From: an uncultured Roseobacter sp.
Lineage (GTDB): Bacteria > Pseudomonadota > Alphaproteobacteria > Rhodobacterales > Rhodobacteraceae
Length of the DNA: 64,000 bases
Assembly (NCBI GenBank): GCA_947501635.1
Contig: CANMWT010000002.1
Coordinates: 186,001 to 250,000, forward strand
Reading direction: 5' to 3'
In this document: positions 44,679-52,257 of the stretch, piece by piece
How the letters are laid out: each line of letters begins with the position of its first letter
Numbering within the stretch: position 1 is the stretch's first letter
Notes under the pieces: generated by a model
The model's database searches: none
Told to the model about the DNA's origin: nothing
Seen by the model: only the letters and a program-made list of their open reading frames with translations
Program-made: the position numbers and the translations under genes

Positions 44679-45403
44679 AGCGCTGCCCCTTTGCGGTTAT
44701 AGTAAAGCTCTGCCTGGGCGCCGGCCATCATGGCGATGACCCCGGCGATCAGCAGACCCAGCGAATAGGGCACCCAAGCCATCGCAAGGCTCACAACGAT
44801 GGACACGAAAGCGGCGATCAGATGCGCCGGTGTGCGCAACATTGGTGCGAGCAGGGCCAGAAAGGTCACCGGCAGCGCGAAATCCAGCGCCCAGCTTTCA
44901 GGGATCTGCGTTCCCAGTGCCGCGCCGAGGAAGGTGAACAGATACCAGGCAGGGACAACGGGGCCGACAGCGCCCATGAAATAGGCCAGTCGCTCGGACA
45001 GCGGCATATCGGGGCGTTTCTCATACTCGACCACGGCGCAGGCGTAGGACTGATCGAGGATAACATAGGCCAGCAGCGCCCTTTGCCAGAGCGGTGCCGC
45101 GCCCAGATGGGGGGTCAGCGCGGCGGAATACATCGCCATGCGCAGATTGACCGCAAGTGCCGAGGCCAGAACGATAAGGGTTGGGGCCTGTTCGACCATC
45201 AGTTGCAGTGCAGTGAACTGCGCTGCACCCGCAATGACGACCACGGAAAAAGCCATCGTTTCAAACAGGTTGAGCCCCGCTTCGGTCGCAAGTACGCCGA
45301 ACAGCACGGCAAAGGGTGCGACCACGAACAAAAACGGAGCGCTGTCGGTGAACCCGCGCCAGAAGGCGTGTCGGCGATGTGTTTTCGGTGTGGTGGTGGG
45401 CAT
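44675..45403 (-). CDS. azlC: Branched-chain amino acid permease AzlC
   Basis: A 242-residue membrane protein. FWRGFTDSAPFLFVVAPFAVLFGVLA opens the first helices, and AVVIAGAAQFTALQLM and AVNLRMAMYSAALTPHL are the family blocks. It exports branched-chain amino acids with AzlD. The ATG at 45403 is preferred over one at 45439 because the family begins close to MPTTTP-FWRGF; the binding site is weak. It is divergent from the molybdenum cofactor operon. Confidence 0.88.
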   Translation of the reverse strand: MPTTTPKTHRRHAFWRGFTDSAPFLFVVAPFAVLFGVLATEAGLNLFETMAFSVVVIAGAAQFTALQLMVEQAPTLIVLASALAVNLRMAMYSAALTPHLGAAPLWQRALLAYVILDQSYACAVVEYEKRPDMPLSERLAYFMGAVGPVVPAWYLFTFLGAALGTQIPESWALDFALPVTFLALLAPMLRTPAHLIAAFVSIVVSLAMAWVPYSLGLLIAGVIAMMAGAQAELYYNRKGAAL

Positions 45404-45453
45404 CGGATGCTTTATAAGTGGGACCGGCGAGAGGTACATCAGCGTTGGGGGGG

Positions 45454-46341
45454 ATGCAATTGGCCAAGCTGGAAGAAATCGGTGATTATCTGATTGCGCC
45501 CGATCCGGGTGCCGCGCGGCTGACGCGCGCGGTCACGGGCACCGATCAGACGGGGGCCACGGTGGCCACAAATGTTGTCGAAGAACGCCCGCTGACCATT
45601 TTCCTCAACGCACAGGAGGTCGTCACCGCAATGACAATCGGCGACTACCCCGACTATCTTGCGCTTGGGTTCTTGCGCAATCAGGGCATGCTGAGCGCGG
45701 CGGATGAGATCACCGGCGTCGATTATGACGAAGAGTTGGAGACGGTGATCGTTCGCACCGCCCGCAAGACCGACTACGAAGAGAAAATGCGCAAGAAGAC
45801 CCGCACCAGCGGATGCGCCGTCGGCACGGTTTTTGGCGACATGATGGAGGGCTTGCAGGACGTGAAACTGCCCGCGACATCGGTGCACACGTCATGGCTT
45901 TATGCGCTGAGCGCCAAAATCAACCGCACCCCGTCTTTGTATCTGGAAGCGGGCGCGATCCATGGCACGGTGCTGTGTCAGGGTGCACGGCCCTTGGTCT
46001 ACATGGAGGATGTCGGCCGGCACAATGCGGTCGACAAGATTGCGGGCTGGATGCTCTCCGAAGCGGTCCCGGCCGAGGACAAGCTGCTTTATACGACGGG
46101 ACGGCTGACCTCTGAGATGGTGATAAAAACGGCAATGATGGGGATACCAGTGCTGGTGTCGCGTTCAGGCTTTACCGCATGGGGCGTCGAGATCGCGCGC
46201 GAGGTCGGTCTGACGCTGATCGGGCGGATGAAGGGCAAGCGCTTTGTCTGTCTGAGTGGAGAAGACCGTCTGGTGCGCGACGCAAATCCGGCGGATGTCG
46301 CGGATGAGCCGCGCCGCGCAGGGCGCAAGGGGGCGCTGTGA
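45454..46341 (+). CDS. fdhD: Formate dehydrogenase sulfurtransferase accessory protein FdhD
   Basis: A 295-residue protein that passes sulfur to the molybdenum cofactor of formate dehydrogenase. The loop with the reactive cysteine reads TRTSGCAVGTVF (about residues 125-136) and has one cysteine where E. coli has CxxC. Later stretches EAGAIHGTVLCQ, EDVGRHNAVDKIAGW and TTGRLTSEMVIKTA are conserved. GGGGGGG precedes the ATG. It heads an operon fdhD-mobA-mobB-moeA in which each start overlaps the preceding stop. Confidence 0.93.
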   Translation: MQLAKLEEIGDYLIAPDPGAARLTRAVTGTDQTGATVATNVVEERPLTIFLNAQEVVTAMTIGDYPDYLALGFLRNQGMLSAADEITGVDYDEELETVIVRTARKTDYEEKMRKKTRTSGCAVGTVFGDMMEGLQDVKLPATSVHTSWLYALSAKINRTPSLYLEAGAIHGTVLCQGARPLVYMEDVGRHNAVDKIAGWMLSEAVPAEDKLLYTTGRLTSEMVIKTAMMGIPVLVSRSGFTAWGVEIAREVGLTLIGRMKGKRFVCLSGEDRLVRDANPADVADEPRRAGRKGAL

Positions 46342-46946
46342 AGCAACCTCTTGGCGTTATTCTGGCGGGCGGTCTGGCGACACGTATGGGTGGCGGTGAC
46401 AAGGGCCTGCTGGCCTTGGGGAACGGGACGCTGCTAAGTCATGTGATCGAGCGGCTGGAGCCGCAGGTGGCAGGTATCGCGTTGAATGCAAACGGTGATC
46501 CGGCGCGGTTTGACCATCTTGGGCTGCCGGTTCTGGCGGATAGTATCCAAGGCTATGCAGGGCCGCTGGCGGGCGTTCTGGCCGGTCTGGACTGGGCGGC
46601 TGCGCGCGGCGCAGAGACGATTGTTACGGCTGCGGCCGACACGCCGTTTTTCCCTGCTGATCTGGTACCGCAGCTGCTGTTGGCGGGGGAAGGCATGACG
46701 CATCCTCTGGTGCTTGCCGCGACGCCGGACGAACGGCGCGGGCGGATACGGCATCCGACATTTGGTCTGTGGCCGGTGGCATTGCGTGACGATCTGCGCG
46801 CAGCCCTCGACGGGGGCTTGCGCAAGGTCGTTCTGTGGACCGAAGCACACGGCGGCCGCGAGGCACTGTTCCCCGCGCCGCGCTTTGACCCCTTCTTTAA
46901 CGTGAACACGCCTGAAGACCTGAAAAGGGCGGAGGAGCTTTTGTGA
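46338..46946 (+). CDS. mobA: Molybdenum cofactor guanylyltransferase
   Basis: A 202-residue nucleotidyltransferase that adds GMP to the molybdenum cofactor to form the MGD or bis-MGD form. The loop GVILAGGLATRMGGGDKGLL is at residues 5-24, VTAAADTPFFPADLVP near 98-113, and FNVNTPEDL near 190-198. It starts with a GTG that overlaps the fdhD stop (GTGA) and its stop overlaps the mobB start. Confidence 0.92.
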   Translation: MKQPLGVILAGGLATRMGGGDKGLLALGNGTLLSHVIERLEPQVAGIALNANGDPARFDHLGLPVLADSIQGYAGPLAGVLAGLDWAAARGAETIVTAAADTPFFPADLVPQLLLAGEGMTHPLVLAATPDERRGRIRHPTFGLWPVALRDDLRAALDGGLRKVVLWTEAHGGREALFPAPRFDPFFNVNTPEDLKRAEELL

Positions 46947-47437
46947 GATTATACGGTATTGTCGGCTGGAAGAATGCGGGCAAAACGGGCCTGATGGAGC
47001 GTCTCGTAGCCGAAATATGTGCGCGCGGCTTCAGCGTATCGACGGTCAAGCATGCTCATCATGTTTTTGACGTCGACCAGCCGGGCAAAGACAGCTACCG
47101 GCACCGCACGGCAGGGGCTACGGAAGTGCTGTTGGCGTCACGCAAGCGGTTTGCCTTGATGCATGAACTGCGTGACGAGGATGAGCCGACGCTGGATGAT
47201 CTGCTGGCCAAGCTTGCGCCGGTCGATCTGGTGCTGATCGAAGGCTACAAGCGGGATGCCCACCCCAAGGTCGAAGCCTTTCGTGCCGAGACCAGAAACC
47301 CGCTGATTGCCACGGAGGATGCGACGGTCAGGGCGGTTGCGAGTGATACGCCGATGGCGCTGGACCGCCCGGTGTTCGATCTGGACGATACGGCCGCTAT
47401 TGCGGATTTCATCCTGGGCGAAGTGGGCCTTGCATGA
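46943..47437 (+). CDS. mobB: Molybdopterin-guanine dinucleotide biosynthesis adapter MobB
   Basis: A 164-residue P-loop protein. GWKNAGKTGLMERLV (residues 8-22) is the Walker A region, STVKHAHHVFDVDQPGKDSYRHRTAGA (33-59) holds the family histidines, and VLIEGYKRDAHPKVE is near 98-112. It binds GTP and helps MobA. It starts with GTG, overlapping mobA, and ends inside the start of the moeA fusion. Confidence 0.92.
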   Translation: MRLYGIVGWKNAGKTGLMERLVAEICARGFSVSTVKHAHHVFDVDQPGKDSYRHRTAGATEVLLASRKRFALMHELRDEDEPTLDDLLAKLAPVDLVLIEGYKRDAHPKVEAFRAETRNPLIATEDATVRAVASDTPMALDRPVFDLDDTAAIADFILGEVGLA

Positions 47438-49503
47438 GATTTGATACCGTCATCATGGTCGACTGGTCTGGCGGCAATGATCGTGGCCCGACACCAAAGG
47501 CGGATGCGATCTGGGCGTCTGTCGCGCGCGGCGGTCGCGCCGAAGAGGCCCGATACCTGCGCAACAGGCAGGAGGCCGAGGATTGTATCGCCGATCTGCT
47601 GGAGGCCGAACGCGCCCGCGGCAACCGCGTGATGATTGGGTTTGATTTTCCGTTCGGTTACCCGCGCGGCTTTGCGCAGGCCCTGACAGGCCGCGCGGAC
47701 CCATTCGCGGTCTGGGACTGGTTCGAGGAAAACGTGCAGGACAGCGCGCGCGGCAACAACCGGTTTGACCTTGCGGGCCAGATCAACCGGCAGCTTGGTG
47801 GGCGTGGTCCGTTCTGGGGCAACGCGTTGGCGCGCGACATCGACGGGCTGCCGCGCCGCAAGGATGACTATCACAACCCTCTGCCGGACCGCCGTGCGGC
47901 GGAACATCAGGCAAAGGGGGCCTTTACCTGTTGGCAGATGTCAGGAGCGGGAGCGGTCGGGTCGCAGGTCATCATGGGATTGCCAGTGCTGGCAAGGTTG
48001 CGCCGCCGCTTTGGCGCGTCGGTCTGGCCTTTCGAAACGCTATCGTCGGATATCGCGATCGTCGAAATTTGGCCTTCGCTGACGTTGGGGGCCGCGCCGG
48101 AAGGCCGGATCAAGGATGCGTGGCAGGTGGAGGAGGTCGCACGGGCCGTCTCAGCGCTGGAACCTGAGGCTTTGGCCGAGATGCTGGACGTGGAGGCGCC
48201 TGAAGAGGGATGGATTTTTGGCCTCGGGTTTGAAGACAGGTTGCGGCGGGCGGCGGCTTTGCCACCCCGGTTGAGCAACAGTTGTTTCGCCCTGCCACCC
48301 GGTGTGCACTGGACACCGGTCGCGGAAGCGCTGGAGATGCTGAAGGCGCGTCTGGCGCCGGTGACCGAGGTTGTGGAGCTGCCAACGGCAGAGGCGGTGG
48401 GCCATGTGATCGCCGATGATGTGACAGCTGCGCGCAGCAACCCGCCGCTGCCGAACACTGCGGTTGATGGCTATGGTTTTGCCGGAGGGCGTGACGCGGG
48501 CGTGCACGTACTGCCCCTTGCCGGGGCACGTGCCGCTGCCGGCGATGCGCCGGGTCATGTGCCCGCGGGGGAGGCGATTCGCATTCTGACAGGCGCTGCC
48601 TTGCCTGCAGGTGTTGATACCGTGGTGCTGCAAGAGGACGTGACGCTACAAGACACGCAGATCGCCTTTCGCGGGCCGGTCAGGCAGGGTGCCAATACCC
48701 GCAAAACAGGAGAAGATGTGGTTGCCGGAGAGCGTGCCGTTGCCAGTGGCGTGCGGATCGGTGCGGCGCAGGCAGCGCTGCTTGCCGCAACCGGTGTGCG
48801 CGATGTGCGGGTGCGCAGGCCTCTGCGCGTGGCTGTTGTGTCCACGGGCGCGGAGTTGGTCGACGTGGGGACATCTGCACGCGATGGCCAGATCTTTGAC
48901 GCGAACCGCCCGATGCTGCTGGAGATGGTACGCCGTTTCGGTCACCGTGCCATTGACATGGGCATTGTCCCCGATGACCGCGCAGTTTTGCGCACCGTGC
49001 TGGATCGTGCAGCGCAGGACGCGGATGTGGTCATCACCAGCGGCGGCGCGTCGGCGGGCGACGAAGACCACGTGTCGGCCCTGTTGAAAGAGGCAGGGGC
49101 CATGAGCCTGTGGCGCGTTGCCGTTAAACCGGGACGGCCTTTGGCGCTGGGGATGTGGCAGGGTGCACCTGTCTTCGGTCTGCCCGGAAACCCTGTGGCG
49201 GCCATGGTCTGTGCTTTGGTGTTTGCACGACCCGCCATGGCGCAGCTGGCGGGGGAGGCCTGGCCTGAAGCGCAGGGGTTTGACGTGCCGGCGGCATTCT
49301 CGAAAAACAAAAAACCGGGCAGATCGGAGTTTTTGCGTGCCCGTCTTCGCGACGGTCATGCAGAGGTGTTTGCCTCGGAAGGGTCGGGGCGCATTTCGGG
49401 GCTGGCCTGGGCGGAAGGGTTGGTCGAACTGCCGCAAGAGGCTGTAGAGGTCACGCCGGGCACGATGGTGCGCTATATTCCCTTTGGCAGTTTCGGGCTT
49501 TAG
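47434..49503 (+). CDS. MoeA molybdotransferase fused to a DUF429-like N-terminal domain
   Basis: A 689-residue fusion. Residues about 290-689 are MoeA, which inserts molybdate into adenylylated molybdopterin: SNPPLPNTAVDGYGFA, HVPAGEAIRILTGAALPAGVDTVV, VVSTGAELVD, VITSGGASAGDEDH and GLPGNPVAAMV. Residues 1-285 are a separate domain with VDWSGGND (about 9-16), IGFDFPFGYPRGF (68-80) and AIVEIWPSL (208-216). Those acidic motifs resemble the RNase H-like DUF429 group. Its ATG overlaps the mobB stop by four bases. MoeA is usually about 400 residues. The extra domain has no known role in cofactor synthesis. Confidence 0.87.
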   Translation: MRFDTVIMVDWSGGNDRGPTPKADAIWASVARGGRAEEARYLRNRQEAEDCIADLLEAERARGNRVMIGFDFPFGYPRGFAQALTGRADPFAVWDWFEENVQDSARGNNRFDLAGQINRQLGGRGPFWGNALARDIDGLPRRKDDYHNPLPDRRAAEHQAKGAFTCWQMSGAGAVGSQVIMGLPVLARLRRRFGASVWPFETLSSDIAIVEIWPSLTLGAAPEGRIKDAWQVEEVARAVSALEPEALAEMLDVEAPEEGWIFGLGFEDRLRRAAALPPRLSNSCFALPPGVHWTPVAEALEMLKARLAPVTEVVELPTAEAVGHVIADDVTAARSNPPLPNTAVDGYGFAGGRDAGVHVLPLAGARAAAGDAPGHVPAGEAIRILTGAALPAGVDTVVLQEDVTLQDTQIAFRGPVRQGANTRKTGEDVVAGERAVASGVRIGAAQAALLAATGVRDVRVRRPLRVAVVSTGAELVDVGTSARDGQIFDANRPMLLEMVRRFGHRAIDMGIVPDDRAVLRTVLDRAAQDADVVITSGGASAGDEDHVSALLKEAGAMSLWRVAVKPGRPLALGMWQGAPVFGLPGNPVAAMVCALVFARPAMAQLAGEAWPEAQGFDVPAAFSKNKKPGRSEFLRARLRDGHAEVFASEGSGRISGLAWAEGLVELPQEAVEVTPGTMVRYIPFGSFGL

Positions 49504-49508
49504 AGGCC

Positions 49509-50552
49509 TTAATCGAAGGTGCCGGCCACGCGGCCCAGCAGCATGAAAGCACGTGCCGTGCGGGTTTCGGCAAGGGCCGCGATTTCGCCGTCGCTTGCGC
49601 GCTGTTCGAATTCGGCGAAGGTTTTGTCAAAGAGGCGCAGAAAATGGTGCGAGGCGTCGCGGAAGATCGGGTCTTGTTTCATCCGCCCCGCTGTCAATGC
49701 CAGCGAAGAGCGGTCGCGGATGCCGCCCAGTGCCGCGATTGGCCGTCCGCGTAGACCCTGTCCGAAATGACGCCAGATTTCCGGGCGGGCGCGATCCGGA
49801 ATCAGATCATCCATATAGATGCCGTCCTGGCTGAGCAGCGTCAGCACGTCCTGCGCGGCCTGCACCAACTGCGCGGAGGGCCGGTCTTTGAGTGCGCGGC
49901 GCAGGGCGGCGAAGCCTTCTTCGTCTTCGGCGGTTTCGGGGAAATTCAGCGCGCGGATGAAGTCGGCGGTGTCGAGCGGTGGCGCGAAGTCATCCGCCTG
50001 GGTGCCCAGAGCGAGCGTTGGCTGGTCCTCGGTATTCTGGGGGGCGGCAGCGGGTGGCGGTGGCGTTTTGGTGTGGTCGCGCCGGGACGAGAACGTTGCC
50101 AAAACGGTTTCAGTTTTGCGCGCCGCCGCGGCGATTTCATCGAGTTTGCGCGCAACCGAGGCCGGTTCGGCCCCCAGCGCACCGCTTTGGTTTTGCGCGA
50201 TATAGGTCTGGCGGATGGCGTCTATCGAGGCTTGCAGCCGCTGGCTTTCGTCGCGCATTACCTTTGAGGCGCGCGCGGCCATTGCTGCAACCCAGATCAT
50301 CGCCACAGGCATGAACACCGCCATCAGCGTCATCATGAAGCGCAAGGACCCCGCCCCTGCGCCACCCTCGGCGGCCTCGCTTGGCAGCAGTATGAAAAAC
50401 AGCGCGGCCCCTGCAAGCCACAGGCCGGACAGTCCGAGCGCAATTACTTCGACACTGGTGATGTTGTCGGATTTTGGCCGGTCATATATGCCCAGCGGCG
50501 TTGGGCGGGACCGTGCCGTTGTGTCATCGTGATCTTGCGCCATATCAGACAT
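49509..50552 (-). CDS. Membrane-anchored protein of unknown function with coiled-coil segment
   Basis: A 347-residue protein. Two membrane helices lie at about residues 35-55 and 70-92. A helical stretch (KVMRDESQRLQASIDAIRQTY) follows, then a low-complexity linker (KTPPPPAAAPQ) and a conserved-looking C-terminal domain of about 170 residues (TADFIRALNFPETAEDEEGF to the end). I do not recognise a family. It is convergent with the moeA fusion (5 bases between the stops). greA lies just upstream on the same strand, with 13 bases between. Confidence 0.65.
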   Translation of the reverse strand: MSDMAQDHDDTTARSRPTPLGIYDRPKSDNITSVEVIALGLSGLWLAGAALFFILLPSEAAEGGAGAGSLRFMMTLMAVFMPVAMIWVAAMAARASKVMRDESQRLQASIDAIRQTYIAQNQSGALGAEPASVARKLDEIAAAARKTETVLATFSSRRDHTKTPPPPAAAPQNTEDQPTLALGTQADDFAPPLDTADFIRALNFPETAEDEEGFAALRRALKDRPSAQLVQAAQDVLTLLSQDGIYMDDLIPDRARPEIWRHFGQGLRGRPIAALGGIRDRSSLALTAGRMKQDPIFRDASHHFLRLFDKTFAEFEQRASDGEIAALAETRTARAFMLLGRVAGTFD

Positions 50553-50565
50553 TTACCCCATCCTG

Positions 50566-51036
50566 TCAGGCATAGACGATCTTGAGGACCTCATAGGATT
50601 TTTCACCCCCCGGTGTGCGCACCTCGACGCTGTCGCCTTCGTCTTTGCCGATGAGTGCCCGTGCGATCGGGGATTTGATGTTGAGAAGACCTTTTTCGAT
50701 GCTGGCCTCATGTTCTCCAACGATCTGCCATGTTTTCTCTTCGTCGGTATCCTCATCCACCAGCGTGACGGTTGCACCGAATTTGATGGTGCCTGACATT
50801 TTGGAGGGGTCGATGACTTCGGCAAGTCCGAGCACGCCTTCAAGCTCTTTGATTCGACCTTCGATGAAAGACTGCTTTTCGCGGGCCGAATGGTATTCGG
50901 CGTTTTCCGACAGATCGCCGTGTTCACGTGCTTCGGCGATGGCCTTGATGATTTGCGGACGTTCCACGGACTTCAACTGTTTGAGTTCAGCTTCCAGGTC
51001 GGCGTGGCCCTTGCGGGTCATGGGAATTTTGTCCAT
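50566..51036 (-). CDS. greA: Transcription elongation factor GreA
   Basis: A 156-residue factor that helps RNA polymerase cleave backtracked RNA. The N-terminal coiled-coil ([41 protein letters not shown]) holds the acidic tip DLSEN. The C-terminal FKBP-like domain has [17 protein letters not shown] chose the ATG at 51036 (MDKIPMT), the usual N-terminus of the family, over in-frame ATGs at 51045 and 51132. Confidence 0.94.
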   Translation of the reverse strand: MDKIPMTRKGHADLEAELKQLKSVERPQIIKAIAEAREHGDLSENAEYHSAREKQSFIEGRIKELEGVLGLAEVIDPSKMSGTIKFGATVTLVDEDTDEEKTWQIVGEHEASIEKGLLNIKSPIARALIGKDEGDSVEVRTPGGEKSYEVLKIVYA

Positions 51037-51119
51037 TGGCGTCATCCACGAATTGCTGCGGCCCGCCGGCTGATCCGGAGGGCCGCTGTTTTGAGTGGTT
51101 TCTACCTGACCCAAATGAC

Positions 51120-51187
51120 AGGGGGAATGCAAGGGGGCTCTGCCCCCGTCCTGCGGACTCCCCCGGGATATTTGGGACCAAAGAAGA
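51120..51187. repeat. GC-rich intergenic repeat with hairpins, between greA and the VOC gene
   Basis: Two hairpins follow each other: GGGGGC-TCT-GCCCCC at 51133-51147 and GTCC-TGC-GGAC at 51148-51158. Then comes a tail CCCCCGGGATATTTGGGACC at about 51160-51179 before AAGAAGA. I recall very similar hairpin-plus-ATATTTGG units between genes in other Rhodobacteraceae genomes, so it is probably a dispersed element; here it may also end transcripts. Confidence 0.55.
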
Positions 51188-51189
51188 TC

Positions 51190-51570
51190 TCAGCCGTAGG
51201 AGACGAGTTCGAATTCGATGCCGTCCTTGTCGTGAAAGTAAAACCGTCTGCCGGGTTCATAGTCGGCGTGTGTGTGTGGCGTGAAGCCGAGCTCTTTGAC
51301 GCAGGCTTCGGCTTTGTCGAGGTCTTCGACCACGACACCTATGTGGTTGAGGCCGCCCTTGGTCAGGTAGCTTGAGGAGCCAGGCGCTGTGGGTTTGGGC
51401 GGTTGGTAGAGTGCGAGATAAGTTTTGTCGGTGCCGATGTGGAAAGACCGGCCACCGTCTTGTGTCGGCCCTTCCCAGCGCAGGTGCCAGCCGAACAGGC
51501 GCGCCATCCATTGGACGGTGGTGTTGGCATCGGAGACGGTGATGTTTGCGTGTTCGAGACGGGCGATCAT
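51190..51570 (-). CDS. VOC-family (glyoxalase-like) protein
   Basis: A 126-residue protein with two beta-alpha-beta-beta-beta modules. Candidate metal ligands are H8 (RLEHANITVSD), H76 (LNHIGVVVEDLD) and a late glutamate (GIEFELVSYG). A metal-dependent lyase, isomerase or dioxygenase function is possible. It is divergent from the soxR gene and shares its control region; one would expect induction by SoxR-sensed oxidants. Confidence 0.82.
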   Translation of the reverse strand: MIARLEHANITVSDANTTVQWMARLFGWHLRWEGPTQDGGRSFHIGTDKTYLALYQPPKPTAPGSSSYLTKGGLNHIGVVVEDLDKAEACVKELGFTPHTHADYEPGRRFYFHDKDGIEFELVSYG

Positions 51571-51613
51571 GTGATTTTCCTTTTGTTACTGGCGATGTCG
51601 GTTTAGTGTAATT

Positions 51614-51631
51614 TCTAAACCTAACTTGAGG
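51614..51631. promoter_or_regulatory. Candidate SoxR-type operator
   Basis: The 18 bases TCTAAACCTAACTTGAGG match the SoxR consensus CCTCAAGTTAACTTGAGG at 13 positions, with the right half perfect. A second dyad, CTTGA-GG-TCAAG, overlaps it at 51625-51636. The site lies between the divergent VOC gene and soxR, right at the soxR ribosome-binding site. Confidence 0.5.
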
Positions 51632-51642
51632 TCAAGGTATTT

Positions 51643-52095
51643 ATGGCGAAAGATTTCGGGCTTTCCATAGGGGCGCTTGCGGCGCGCACGGGATTGGCTG
51701 TTTCGGCGATCCGCTATTATGAAGCACAGGGGCTGGTGAAGCCCTGGCGTAATGCGGGGGGACAACGGCGGTTTGACCGTGCGGATTTGCGCCGGTTGAG
51801 TTTTGTGATGGTGGCGCAGCAGTTCGGGTTCAGCCTGCCGCAGATCAAGGCGCAGCTGGACCGGTTGCCGGGCGGGCGCACACCCACGAAAGAAGACTGG
51901 AAGGAAATTGCCGAGGCGTTTCGCACGGACCTGAGCGCGAAGATCGACACATTGGTGCGTCTGCGGGATGATCTGGACGGATGCATCGGTTGCGGCTGCC
52001 TGAGCCTTGCTTCGTGCCGGCTGTACAACCCCGATGATCGCGCGGGCCAAAAGGGGCCCGGTCCGCGTTATCTGATTGCAGACCGGCCCGAGTGA
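51643..52095 (+). CDS. soxR: Redox-sensitive MerR regulator SoxR
   Basis: A 150-residue transcription factor. The MerR helix-turn-helix is at residues 7-25 (SIGALAARTGLAVSAIRYY), followed by the wing (GGQRRFDRADLRRL) and a dimerisation helix. Four cysteines in CIGCGCLSLASC (about residues 118-129) bind the 2Fe-2S cluster of SoxR. It senses redox-cycling compounds or superoxide and activates promoters with a long spacer. The VOC gene upstream is its likely target along with its own gene. Confidence 0.92.
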   Translation: MAKDFGLSIGALAARTGLAVSAIRYYEAQGLVKPWRNAGGQRRFDRADLRRLSFVMVAQQFGFSLPQIKAQLDRLPGGRTPTKEDWKEIAEAFRTDLSAKIDTLVRLRDDLDGCIGCGCLSLASCRLYNPDDRAGQKGPGPRYLIADRPE

Positions 52096-52257
52096 CTTAA
52101 TTTTGAGCCGGTTTTGCCGGTGGATACCCCCCGCCGGCTTCAATCTTGTGTTTTGACGCCGTGTCCGCATTGCATTGAGCGGGTGCGTAGTTTAGCCAAA
52201 CGCGACGAAACGGACAGCGCTGCACCGCGCTTTGGAGATTTGACAAGGAGAGTTTGC

